A stretch of 64,000 nt of DNA from Prorocentrum cordatum (Eukaryota > Sar > Dinophyceae > Prorocentrales > Prorocentraceae). The notes under the pieces were generated by a model. The model was given only the letters and a program-made list of their open reading frames with translations. It ran no database searches and was not told the DNA's origin. The stretch spans positions 350,773 to 414,772 of the forward strand of contig CAUYUJ010004336.1 in NCBI GenBank assembly GCA_963575745.1, in the 5' to 3' direction. Below, piece after piece: positions 52,471-61,217 of this stretch (position 1 is its first letter; every line of letters starts with the position of its first letter). The position numbers were made by a program, and so were the translations under genes.

Positions 52471-52614
52471 ATACACCTATGAGACTTTCCTTAACAAGGA
52501 AGTGCTCTTTAGGTCCCCGAAAGTTCTTTATGGTAGGGTGGTTTGCGGGTGGGACTGGCAGCCACCGCAGGTGGGCTCCTAGGCAGGAGGTGATCAGCTG
52601 CGGCAGAGCTTGTA

Positions 52615-52646
52615 GACCCTAAACCCTAAACCCGAAACCCTAAACC
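52615..52646 (+). repeat. Interstitial telomere-like run (CCCTAAA)n
   Basis: Four to five units of CCCTAAA with one variant (CCCGAAA), the plant/algal-type TTTAGGG telomere sequence read from the C-rich strand. Confidence 0.8.
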
Positions 52647-52730
52647 TGCTGCTGGGGTGCGTCGCTGGGGCGCCGCATGCCCGGGGCCGTGCCAGCACGG
52701 GCCCTGTGACCCCCCCGATCGAGGTTAGAC

Positions 52731-52912
52731 TTAGGTCGGGCCTGTCCCCCTACAGGGGGATTTTCGACGAAAAATAAGAAATACCCCCAAAATAATCCAG
52801 AAATAATATGGGGCCTATTTTTCGAATCTTTGTTGACCTTTGAGGGGTATTTTTGGGGTATGTTTTTTTTTTCGTCGAACATCGCCCTGTAGGGTGACAC
52901 GCCCGACCTAAA
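52731..52912. mobile_element. Long-TIR element family F3, copy 1
   Basis: TTAGGTCGGGCCTGTCCCCC, TACAGGGGGATTTTCGACGA, AAAATAAGAAATACCCCCAA at the left is inverted at the right (TTCGTCGAACATC..., GACACGCCCGACCTAA). The arms are about 60 bp and the element is 182 bp long. Confidence 0.92.
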
Positions 52913-53157
52913 GTTAGACCCCACCGCGGCTGCCCCAGTACCCATGGGGGCAAAGACCTCCCCTGAGGAAAGGAGTGAACCACAGGCCAAGAGCCCAGAG
53001 ATCCAACGTATTGAAAAATCAAGACGGACGTTTTTCGCAATTTTCGGCCTCTAGGGGCCCTCCCCGGGCCCCGGGACCGTCAAAAAACGACTCGGGATGA
53101 AAAACCGGTCCCGGGGAAAGGGGCGAGACTCTGGGGGACCCCGTACTGAAAAAGTCA

Positions 53158-53450
53158 CGACGCTGGAGGTTTGGGAGGCGGTCCCTCCATACCTCCTGTC
53201 GGCACGCCCCTCTTGCCGTTGGGGTGCGCCGCCGGGGCGCCGCAGGCCAGGAGGGGGCTGTTCGGGAAGGGGCCCTTGCCAAGAAGCCCAGAGAGCCAAC
53301 GCATTGACAAAAATCACGACGTCAGCGGTTTGGGAGGCGGTCCCTCCGTGCCTCCTGCGGGCACGCCCCTCTTGCCGTCGGGGTGCGCCGCAGGGGCGCC
53401 GCAGGCCGGGAAGGGGGCCGCTCGGGATGGGGCCCCAAGCAGCCTAACCC
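53158..53450 (+). repeat. Tandem repeat of about 168 bp, 2 units (third degenerate at 52950-53040)
   Basis: GGTTTGGGAGGCGGTCCCTC, GGCACGCCCCTCTTGCCGT, GGGGTGCGCCGC.GGGGCGC are repeated. AAG.GCCCAGAGA.CCAACG links to the third. Confidence 0.9.
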
Positions 53451-53490
53451 CACGCGAAGCCACGGGGCCCCTCGAGGACATGCATTGCTC

Positions 53491-53676
53491 TTAAGTCGGG
53501 CCTGTCCCCCATACAGGGGGATTTTCGACGAAAAATTAAAGATACCCCCAAAATACCCCCAAAAGGTCAAAACATACCCCCAAAATAGTCCCCAGGCTAT
53601 TTTTGGATTCGACTACTTTGGGGGTATTTTTTTTGCTCGTCGAAAATACCCCTGTAGGGGGACAGGCCCGACTTAA
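53491..53676. mobile_element. Long-TIR element family F3, copy 2
   Basis: TTAAGTCGGGCCTGTCCCCC at the left and its inverse GGGGGACAGGCCCGACTTAA at the right, with GATTTTCGACGAAAAAT inside the arms. Confidence 0.93.
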
Positions 53677-53810
53677 AATTGCTCCAAGGCTTGGCCCACA
53701 GCTCGCCCTGCCCGCGGGGCCAGAGGCCGGGGCGGCGTCCCCGCCGTGCCCAGGGCCTGCGCTGCCCCCGGCCCACCGAGAAGTCGTCGGGACAACGCCG
53801 ACGTCCGCGC

Positions 53811-53975
53811 ATCTGAAGGGGCCCCAGGGCACACAAATGAATACACACAAATAAAAAGATTCCCCAATTTTCCAATATTTTCTGGGTTTCTGCCTTCCCC
53901 CCCCCCAGTTCCCATATTTTCCCATATTTTCTGGGGAGTCGAGGATTCATCGTGTCTGTGTGTTTTTTCCCTCCT
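53811..53975 (+). mobile_element. 165-bp element F2, copy 7
   Basis: TGAAGGGGCCCCAGGGCACA through ATTTTCTGGGTTTCTGCC to GTGTCTGTGTGTTTTTTCCC. It lies between F3 copies 2 and 3. Confidence 0.9.
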
Positions 53976-54065
53976 GGGCATCACAGGAAGCGCGGGCGCG
54001 GGAGCCACGGGGGGGAGGCGCTGGGCTGGGCCCTCCCCGGACCAGGTCGCCCGCAGGAGCGAGCA

Positions 54066-54261
54066 TTAGGTCGGGCCTGTCCCCCTTACAGGGGGAGTTT
54101 CGACGAAAAATAAGAAATACCTCCAACATAATATAAAAAATACTCAAAAAAACAGTCTGGGGAGCGTTTTTTTTTGTATTATTTTGACATTTTGGGGGGT
54201 ATTTTCGGGGTATTGTTTATTTTTCGTCGAAGATCCCCCTATAGGGGGACACGCCCGACAG
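54066..54261. mobile_element. Long-TIR element family F3, copy 3
   Basis: TTAGGTCGGGCCTGTCCCCC, TTACAGGGGGAGTTTCGACG at the left and ATTTTTCGTCGAAGATCCCC, CTATAGGGGGACACGCCCGA at the right. Confidence 0.9.
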
Positions 54262-54576
54262 AAAGCGAGCAGCCAGGGCGGCAGTTCGGGCACTCGGGAA
54301 GGCCCCCTTCCCCAAACCCCACCTCGGGGCATCAGGATATACATCCTCCCCGTGGGCGCGCTCCATCACGGCCAATCGCACCACTGATGGACTAACTCCT
54401 CCGCGGCCACGCGCATTTGGTTTCGGCCAAAAGATGCGGCGTGTTGCCGTCAATACATTGGCTTCTGGGGTGGCGGGCTCTCCCGTAAACTACCCAACCC
54501 CCAGTACTTCTCCGATTCTCGCTTCATCTCCAAAGATGAGTCCAGGCACCCTTTAAGCCAATAGCGAGCTTGGTAA
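54262..54576. other. Unique sequence, no gene recognised
   Basis: Neither strand shows exon-like composition or a repeat. Confidence 0.45.
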
Positions 54577-54990
54577 TCCTCCCCCTCCCCCTCCCCCTCC
54601 TCCTCCTCCTCCTCCTCCTCCTCCTCCTCGTGCTCCTCCTCGTGCTCCTCCTCGTGCTCCTCCTCCCTCCCCTCCTTCCTCCTCCTCCTCCCTCCTCCCC
54701 CCTCCTCCTCCTCCTCTTCCTCCTCCCCTCCTCCTCCTCCACCTCCTCCTCCTCACCTCCCTCTCTCCTCATCCTCCTCTCCCCCGCCTCCTCCTGCTCC
54801 TGCTCCTGGCTCCTCTCCTCCCTCCTCCCTCCTCTCATCCTCCCTCCTCCTCCTCCTCCTCCGCCCTGAGTGCAAGCACTCTAGAAACCTCGGCTCTCAA
54901 CCTTCCTGATCTCATTCTCTCCCCGCCTCCTCTCTCTCCTCCTGTTCCCCCTCCTCCTCCTCCTCCTCCTCCTCCTCCTCCTCCTCCGTC
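54577..54990. repeat. (CCT)n tract, interrupted
   Basis: Pure CCT runs at 54595-54628 and 54945-54988 with (CCTCGTG)n between. It lies downstream (minus strand) of Kazal exon B. Confidence 0.93.
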
Positions 54991-55014
54991 CCCTCCCTCC
55001 GCCTCCCCGCTCGC

Positions 55015-55093
55015 CTGCCGCGCAGGGGTTGCTGTACGTCTGGCCGTCCACGCCACACACGGGGTCCCACTCGGCCGTGCAGGTGCAGGGCAC
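55015..55093 (-). CDS. Kazal-domain exon B (N-terminal half of domain)
   Basis: This 79-nt exon encodes VPCTCTAEWDPVCGVDGQTY then SNPCAA. It has the same length, phases (0 in, 1 out) and GC donor (GCAG|GCGAGC) as the exon at 30452-30530. The acceptor is CTCGGCAG|GTG. Only the first part of a Kazal domain is present; the remaining cysteines must come from another exon not seen in the window. Identity with the other copy is high in the core and low at the first residues and in the introns, so the two are paralogous exons and not a recent block duplication. Confidence 0.77.
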
Positions 55094-55279
55094 CTGCCGA
55101 GCGGGCTTGGCCGCGCGCGCCCAGGAGAGCGGGACGGGGGGAGGGCGGCGAGGCAACCGCTGCGCCCCCCCCTCCCCTCCCCTGGAATTCGTCAGAATTC
55201 ATGGGCACGCGCAAAAAAAGACAGCAATCGACGTGCAACCCGTCGGAGCCACCGCTGGCTTTGTTGATTGGGGGGAGAG

Positions 55280-55345
55280 GGGGGGGTCAATGACAGATGG
55301 ATCTGGCATGAGTGTTCGCTGATTTTTCCGAGGCCCGTGACGAAG
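55280..55345 (+). mobile_element. F4 terminus fragment
   Basis: TGGCATGAGTGTTCGCTGAT, TTTTCCGAGGCC matches the end of the diverged F4 copy at 24697. Confidence 0.55.
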
Positions 55346-55379
55346 GCAACGGCAAAGGAATACGAAACGGCAAATCATA

Positions 55380-55540
55380 ATTTCTCGGATGTCCTGGCGG
55401 CTTTCTGGGATCAGCGCTGGACCCCGCCCCCGTGGCGCGCGGAGCGCGCCAAGGCTTGCGCCGGAGGCGCTGCCAGGGGGGCCGAGCGCTGATCCAAGGA
55501 ATCCGCGAGGATCTCAGATGAATTATGTTTATGTCGCTTT
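55380..55540. mobile_element. Fold-back element family F5, copy 2
   Basis: The arms GGCTTTCTGGGATCAGCGCT and AGCGCTGATCCAAGGAATCC pair, with a palindromic GGCGCGCGGAGCGCGCC near the loop. The outer end ATTATGTTTATGTCGC resembles copy 1. Confidence 0.75.
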
Positions 55541-56261
55541 TTGTTCGAGTAGAGAGATCTGGGAGACGCGGAGAGTGAGCTGAGAAAGGGAAAGGAGGAA
55601 GAGGCTGTAGGAGAGGAGGGAGAGAAGAGCAGCAACTGCACTGCTCAGAACGCAAGACAACCACAAAGATACTTAGGAACACACATCTGGGCACGGTCCG
55701 ATTCCTCGGGCCGCGACCCGGCAGCGTGAAGACCGACTGGTGCACGAACACCGCGGTTTGAAACTCTCGCCGAGCTCTGGCCGGTGGCGCGGGCACCTCC
55801 CCCGACTGGAAATGCGAAGCGGGCGAACTGGTGGAAGTCCGCGTGCCCATAACATCCAGCGTCTGGGCACGATGCCCCGCCGCCACCCCAACGGCAATCT
55901 GAACCCAGACATCCGACGACGTGTTTTCCCAGTGCGCAGCCCCAAAGAGATCCCGACCTCTTCCCTGGATCCGTACTTGATGGCCCCGGGATCGGAAAAC
56001 GACCCCCGTGGGCCGAAGTCAAGGCAGAACGCCGGGTTCGAGCAAGCACGGTCGGGCTCTTTTGCTCAGCGTGTTGTGGCGGCGGCCCCAGCTGCGCACG
56101 CCATGCCCTGGAAGCTGATGGCGTGTCGCTCCGCTCCGTGGGGCGGGATGCTGGGAACGGCTGTGGACGTTGACGCTTGGGAGTGGGGCTGTGGATGGCG
56201 TGTCCCGCCGAGGCGCGGTGGCGTGCTGGGCCAGAACCGGCAGAGCGGCACGCCGGTTGAG
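55541..56261. other. Unique sequence with frames on both strands, no gene assigned
   Basis: The plus frame 55740-56260 and minus frames over the same bases are both open. No motif decides. Confidence 0.3.
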
Positions 56262-56420
56262 GGAAACAATTCAGCAACGCTCCCCCCCTCCCCCGCAACA
56301 GGTTTTCGCAAGACCGCTCGGAGGTCCAAAATCGGAAGATCCGAAACCAACATTGCATTTGGGGGGAGGGGGGGGAGGTTCAAACCATATGTTCTGCATG
56401 AGTGTTGCTTAATTGTTTCC
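56262..56420 (+). mobile_element. F4 element copy (forward)
   Basis: GGAAACAATTCAGCAACGCT at the left is inverted at the right as GAGTGTTGCTTAATTGTTTC. The interior holds CGCAAGACCGCTCGGAGG, AAATCGGAAGATCCGAAACC and TGCATTTGGGGG. Confidence 0.9.
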
Positions 56421-56709
56421 GACACCTGGCTGAGCTCAAGTTCCTGACCGTATCCCCCTTGGCTTCCGGGTCATAACTCGGCTCTCCAGCGGCCGTTCGG
56501 GGCAATCTGGGCACCCCAGGAACGCCCTCGGCGAGGCGCAGCTGCAGGACACCATCCCGAGGCTGGAGAGTCGCAGACAGAGAACGTCCGAAAACCTGGA
56601 ACAGCGTCGCTCTAAGAAACCTCGAACCACACCGACCCTCGACCTGGAAGCCTCGATCCGAATACCTCCAGGCCGCACAGTGCAGCGAATGGCCGTCGAG
56701 GGCCTCCTC

Positions 56710-56827
56710 GTCGTTCGGACGTCCATTCCCTGTGTTCTTTTCGGTTTCGTGCGTGGATTCTTCGCAGGATGATCCAGGATGCTCCCCAATAATCCCCGCC
56801 GAGAGAAAGTGCACACGTCCGAGCGAT
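56710..56827 (+). mobile_element. F1 element copy 5 (subfamily B)
   Basis: GTCGTTCGGACGT to ACGTCCGAGCGAT with the subfamily B interior. One TIR base is changed (C to T). Confidence 0.9.
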
Positions 56828-57038
56828 ACCAATTGAGCAGGGACCGACCGTCCCAGCATTCCTGTAGTCCTACCACGACATGTTCCTAGAACGCAGCAGT
56901 GTTCTGATAACAAGAAACAAGGTTATTAGAACATAAACCCGATGTGTCAAAGCAAGACAATCTCAACCAGACATGTTCCAAGAACATTTCGTGGCAACCA
57001 CAGAAGGTTCTTATAATATTGTTTGGTAGGGCTATAGG

Positions 57039-57125
57039 CGATCCACTGCGCTGCGCAAATTTCTGTAGCGATAGGTTCTGTGATCGTGTTCTCGTTCTCT
57101 GAGGTCGGGCCGAGGCCTCGCGCGC
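57039..57125 (+). repeat. 85-bp dispersed repeat, copy 2
   Basis: Partner of 49978-50062; the copies differ by about six substitutions and a small indel. Confidence 0.9.
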
Positions 57126-57164
57126 GCACACGCCCGCACGAGCCGCACGGTGCCTCTCCGCTCC

Positions 57165-57422
57165 TCCTGCTCCCCCTCCTCCTCCTCCTCCTCCTCCTCC
57201 TCCTCCTCCTCCTCCTCCTTCTTCCCCTCCTCCTCCTCCTCCTCCTCCTCCTCCTCTCCTTCTTCCCCCTCCCTCTTCCTTCTTCTCTTCCTTCTTCCCT
57301 CCTCCTCTCTATCCTCCTTCTTCCCCCATCCTCCTCTTCCTCCTCCTGCTCCTCCTCCTCTTCCCCTCTCTCCTCCTCCTCCTCCCCTCCTCCCTCCTCC
57401 CCTCTCCCCCCTCCTCCTCCTG
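57165..57422. repeat. (CCT)n tract, interrupted
   Basis: CCT with TTCTTC and CCCTC interruptions, directly following the 85-bp repeat as at 50.06 kb. Confidence 0.95.
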
Positions 57423-57564
57423 CTTGAAACCGAGGGGCCGTGGCACGCCTCGGGGCGCGCGGCCCCCCGCCTGGGCCGCGGCCGCGCCGGGGACCCGCCA
57501 CTGCCCGCTCCGGGCCTCCTCCTGCGGGGCGACCCTCCCCCGCGGCCGGGGGCCCCTCCGCCGA

Positions 57565-57735
57565 CTCCTCCTCCTCCTCCTCCTCCTCCTCCCTCCTCCT
57601 CCTCCCCCTCCTCCTCCTCCCCCTCTCCTCCTCCTCCTCCTCCTCCTCCTCCTCCTCCTCCGCTTTTCCTCGCTTTCCTCCTCCTCCTCCGCCTCCTCCT
57701 CCTCCTCCTCCTCTTCCTCTTTCCTCCTCCATCCC
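57565..57735. repeat. (CCT)n tract
   Basis: A second CCT run in this block, separated from the previous by 140 bp of very GC-rich unique DNA. Confidence 0.95.
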
Positions 57736-57844
57736 GGCGCGCCTGCCCGGGCGGGGCGGCCCCCCACGAGCGGCGCCTCGGCGCGGAGGGGAAGCCGCAC
57801 TTTGGTTGACTTGCTCGGGCCACTCAGACACAGGTCGTCTTCGA

Positions 57845-57960
57845 GACGCACGAGGCCCACGGGTGCCACAACGGGCTAGGACCCACGTTTGTCTAGGCCC
57901 ACGCTTTTTGTTGAGGCGCACAAGACCCGCGTGCTTCTAGACGCACAAGACCCCAGTGAT
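57845..57960 (+). repeat. Degenerate AGGC.CACAAGACCC repeat
   Basis: Units of about 27 bp: GACGCACGAGGCCCACG, GAGGCGCACAAGACCCGCG, AGACGCACAAGACCCC. Confidence 0.6.
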
Positions 57961-58094
57961 AACCAAAAGGTCGCTTGGCCAACCGGGAACACCGCACAAG
58001 CTGGCCTGCAATAAGCAAACTCGTGCCCTGAACCGCGGCCTGACCAACCATTCGACAGTGCAAATCATAGCGTTAGAAACGTACCTGAAATGCA

Positions 58095-58295
58095 CCCCGA
58101 ACGATGCGAAACAAGAGAGCGGAACTTCCCGCCTCGGAAAAGGTAGGGCGGCTCCTTCTGAAAAGATATGGAGGAGACAGCGGCGGCAGAGTGGGGCGGA
58201 AGTCGGCACGCAAGGAGCTTGCAGAGCGCGGCAGGAATTTCCATCCTACCTGCCAATCCGCCCAAAGAGGCGGATCCAGAGTCGGGGCCGTATCC
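58095..58295. mobile_element. Diverged relative of TIR element F7
   Basis: Internal AAGGTAGGGCGG, GGCGGAAGTCGG, AATTTCCATCCTACCTGCC and terminal AGGCGGATCCAGAGTCGGGG recall 27261-27512, but the ends no longer match perfectly. Confidence 0.5.
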
Positions 58296-58383
58296 TTCCC
58301 CTTCCAGAAGAGGCCAGTGGCCATGCACCGCCACCCGCTGTGGGGCGTGCCCCCGAGATGCACGCCATGGGGTACTACTCCCC

Positions 58384-58501
58384 GTCGCTCGGACGTCCAT
58401 TCTCTGTGCTCTTTTCGGCTTCGTGCGTGGCTTCTTCGCAGGATGATCCAGGATGCTCCTCAATAATCCCCGCCGAGAAAGAGTGCACACGTCCGAGCGA
58501 T
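58384..58501 (+). mobile_element. F1 element copy 6 (subfamily B)
   Basis: GTCGCTCGGACGT to ACGTCCGAGCGAT, close to copies 4 and 5 throughout. Confidence 0.9.
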
Positions 58502-58800
58502 ACCAAGACTATGGGGCGGCGGAGCGCGCCACGGGAACGGCAGCAGCTGAGGTGCGGCAGCGAGGCCCAGAGTTCCGGGGCAACCTCTCGGAGGGGAACC
58601 AGCTCGGAGGGGAGCACCGAGCTGGGATCGGCGACACATCGCCGCTAGACTGGCGATATGCCCCCGACAGCGAAGCCGCACGTTCCTTCCAGCCTCCTGC
58701 CCTTTCCCGGCTCCCCCTCACGCGGCATGTCCCCACTGCCTCATCCACATCGCCTTGTTCTCACGCTTCCTGCGCATCTCCGCCTCTCGGCTGCACGCCA

Positions 58801-58926
58801 GAGTGACCCTGGGTGAGAGTGACCTTTGGTGATCGGCGCATCGCGTCGCGTCGCATCGCATCGCGTTCGGCGATCGGGGACCACAATGGGCCCGCACCAC
58901 GGGTCACTCCGGCGAAGGGTCACTCC
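58801..58926. mobile_element. TIR element family F6, copy 1
   Basis: GAGTGACCCTGGGTGAGAGT, GACCTTTGGTG at the left and its inverse (CACCACGGGTCACTCCGGCG, AAGGGTCACTC) at the right. The interior has (GCATC)n-like repeats. Confidence 0.82.
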
Positions 58927-59137
58927 TTACGTCTAGCCGATCCCTCCTCCGCGGCCGCCCTCCTCTCTCTCCCGCCCGCGTGTGCGCATCCTGCCCTGCA
59001 GCGGCCCGGCGTGGGCTCCGGCCGCGCTGTGCGACCCGTGGCGCTGCGGCCAAACACATTTCCTGCGCATCCCCTCTGCATCGCATCGCCGTCAGGCTCA
59101 CTTCACCAGCCGCCACTCCTCACCTCCCTCCGACGAA

Positions 59138-59286
59138 GGCGTCTACACACCACCACCGTGCCAGGCCAGGGCCATCCTGGGCCCTGGGATGGTGTATAGA
59201 CCCTCCTGGCCTCGGCCAAGAGGGCGTATACACCGTGCCAGGGCCAGAATGACCCTGGCTTGGCACGGTGGTGGTGTATAGATGCC
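59138..59286. mobile_element. TIR element F14 with a second inverted repeat inside
   Basis: The outer arms GGCGTCTACACACCACCACC, GTGCCAGGCCAGGGCCAT pair at 59250-59286. Inner arms GGTGTATAGACCCTCCTGGC and GCCAAGAGGGCGTATACACC also pair. Confidence 0.9.
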
Positions 59287-59333
59287 TCCTGTGTACTCCC
59301 CGCCCCCGTGCAAGTTCTGGCCTCTCAACACAG

Positions 59334-59630
59334 CAACTGCTCGAAACTACGCGAGACGCAGCAGGGGCCACGGCAAGGCGGCAGGGCGACCACCTTGCAG
59401 AGGGAGCCTCAGACGAAGTCAGAGCGTCCGAGATTTTTGCAAATCACACTGTGACAATCTACTCGCTTGCACACAGATGGAACAGCTATTTGCAATCGCA
59501 CTTTGCCACTGCTCGAGTGCTTCAGACTCCGTCCGTTTATTCGGGCCCCTTGCGCAATAATGAGCGAACTTCCCGCGGCATCGAGGTCGCTGCTGACTTG
59601 CGCGCCGAAGCGAGGCAAACGCTGGATTAG
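59334..59630 (+). CDS. Candidate terminal exon, unknown protein
   Basis: After CAACACAG the plus strand is open for 98 codons to TAG with normal amino-acid composition (QLLETTRDAAGATARRQGDH, ASEIFANHTVTIYSLAHRW, SRGIEVAADLRAEARQTLD). Predicted content is helical with no membrane segment. It follows an inverted-repeat element at 59138-59286 and no upstream exon is evident. Both the acceptor and the coding status are inferred from composition only. Confidence 0.35.
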   Translation, partial: QLLETTRDAAGATARRQGDHLAEGASDEVRASEIFANHTVTIYSLAHRWNSYLQSHFATARVLQTPSVYSGPLRNNERTSRGIEVAADLRAEARQTLD

Positions 59631-59952
59631 AGCAACAAGCGCTCCGCGCCCAAGCTACTTAATACGCCATGCATTCAAAGGAGAAATGAGGGTGCAGTGG
59701 AGAGAAAGAGATCGAGGGAGCCGGGACGAAGCAAGAATGCCGCACGGCGGGCTACCTTTGCCAGCAGCTGCCACCGCGGCCTCGACGACGGGGCATATGC
59801 TCACTGGAGGAGCCCAGGGAGGCCATGCAGCGCCACCCACTGGGGCGCCTCCCTGAAGCGCACGCCGCGACGCGCCGCCATGCGCCACCAGAGCGGCAGC
59901 AGCAGCTGGTGGGCAACAGTCAGGCCCAGAGGGGCCCGGTGCAACGGTTGAG

Positions 59953-60120
59953 GGAAACAATTAAGCAACGCTCCCCCTTCCCCCGCAACTCAAAGCTGGC
60001 AGGCTTTCGCAAGACCGCTCGGAGGCCCCAAATCGGAAGAGCCGAAACCAACGTTGCATTTGGGGGAGGGGGGGAGGTTCAAACCAGATGTTCTGCATGA
60101 GTGTTGCTTAATTGTTTCCG
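59953..60120 (+). mobile_element. F4 element copy (forward)
   Basis: GGAAACAATTAAGCAACGCT at the left and GAGTGTTGCTTAATTGTTTC at the right give perfect 14-bp core termini. The interior is about 85 percent like copy 56262. Confidence 0.92.
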
Positions 60121-60278
60121 ACACCTGAAGATGGAGGCCGCGCGCCAGTCCAGCCGAGGCCGTCACGTGCCCGCCGCTGCCGCCTTCCTGCAGGGGCTCC
60201 CCGGGGCCCGACGCTGCGAGGAGGCTGTGGCATCGCGGAGGAGCACAGCCGAAGCCCCAGACCCCCCCTCCTCACACC

Positions 60279-60322
60279 CGAGGAGGAGGAGGAGGAGGAG
60301 GAGGAGGAGGAGGAGGAGAAGG
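60279..60322. repeat. Short (GGA)n tract
   Basis: About 14 GGA units. Confidence 0.95.
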
Positions 60323-60461
60323 AGGAGGAGCGTCTCAGGCCGAAACCCCAGACCCCAGCTCCCTGCGGCACTACGATTCGAGCCGGGTCGAGCTGCGATG
60401 GCCCTAGGAGGCGCAAGAGCGCCCCGAACGGAACAAAATTGCAGCGCCCGGATGCCAGGGG

Positions 60462-60960
60462 CGGGAGGAGGAGGAGGAGGAGGAGGATGAGGAGGAGGAG
60501 AGGAGGAGGAGGCAAGAGGAGGAGGAGGAGGGAGGAGGGAGGAGGCGAGGAGGGAGGAGGAGGAGGGAGGGAAGGCGAGGAGGGAGGAGGGAGTGAGGCG
60601 AGGACGGGAGAGGGAGGAGGGAGGAGGGATCGGAGAGGAGGCGGAGGAGGAGGAGGGAGGGAGGGAGGCGGAGAGGAGGGAGGAGGCGAGGAGGCGAGGA
60701 GGGCGAGGGAGGAGGGTAGGAGGGAGGAGGGAGGAGGGAGGAGGGAGGAGGGGGGGGGGGGAGGGGGGAGGGGGGAGGGGGAGGGGGAGGAGCCAGGAGC
60801 GAGGAGCGAGGAGCGAGGAGAGGAGGAGGAGGAGGAGGAGGAGGAGGAGGAGGAGGAGGAGGAGGAGGAGGAGGAGGAGGAGGAGGAGAGGAGGAGGAGG
60901 TGGAGGAGGAGAGGAGGAGGAGGAGGAGGAGGAGCAGAGCAGAGCAGAGCAGAGCAGAGC
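60462..60960. repeat. (GGA)n / GGGAGGA tract with (GAGCA)n end
   Basis: 500 bp of GGA and AGGAGGG units ending in five GAGCA units at 60940-60962. Confidence 0.97.
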
Positions 60961-60962
60961 AG

Positions 60963-61217
60963 CGCCGATGATCCGATGAAGTCAATCGCCTTGAGACAAC
61001 CGCACCCTGCAGGCCCACAAGGAAAACAAAAAACGGATCAGGCGTTCGAGAACCGCTTGAGGGGCCCGAGATTCTGTGGGGCCCTGCAGGGGGATACCAC
61101 TGGCATACGAACGAGACCCCCTTATCGGGAACTCCTAGGGGGCTCGCCTATGCACTCCCTCCACTGAACAGGGCCGAGGGACGGCGACGCATTAAACCGA
61201 CCCCAGCACAACCCCAT
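60963..61217. other. Unique sequence downstream of the 61-62 kb candidate gene
   Basis: No feature recognised. It would contain the 3' UTR if part beta is the last exon. Confidence 0.4.

Noticed and set aside
58801-58926. tRNA- or 5S-like folded RNA in the F6 element
   Set aside because: The fold comes from simple terminal inverted repeats. No conserved RNA-gene promoter boxes were seen.
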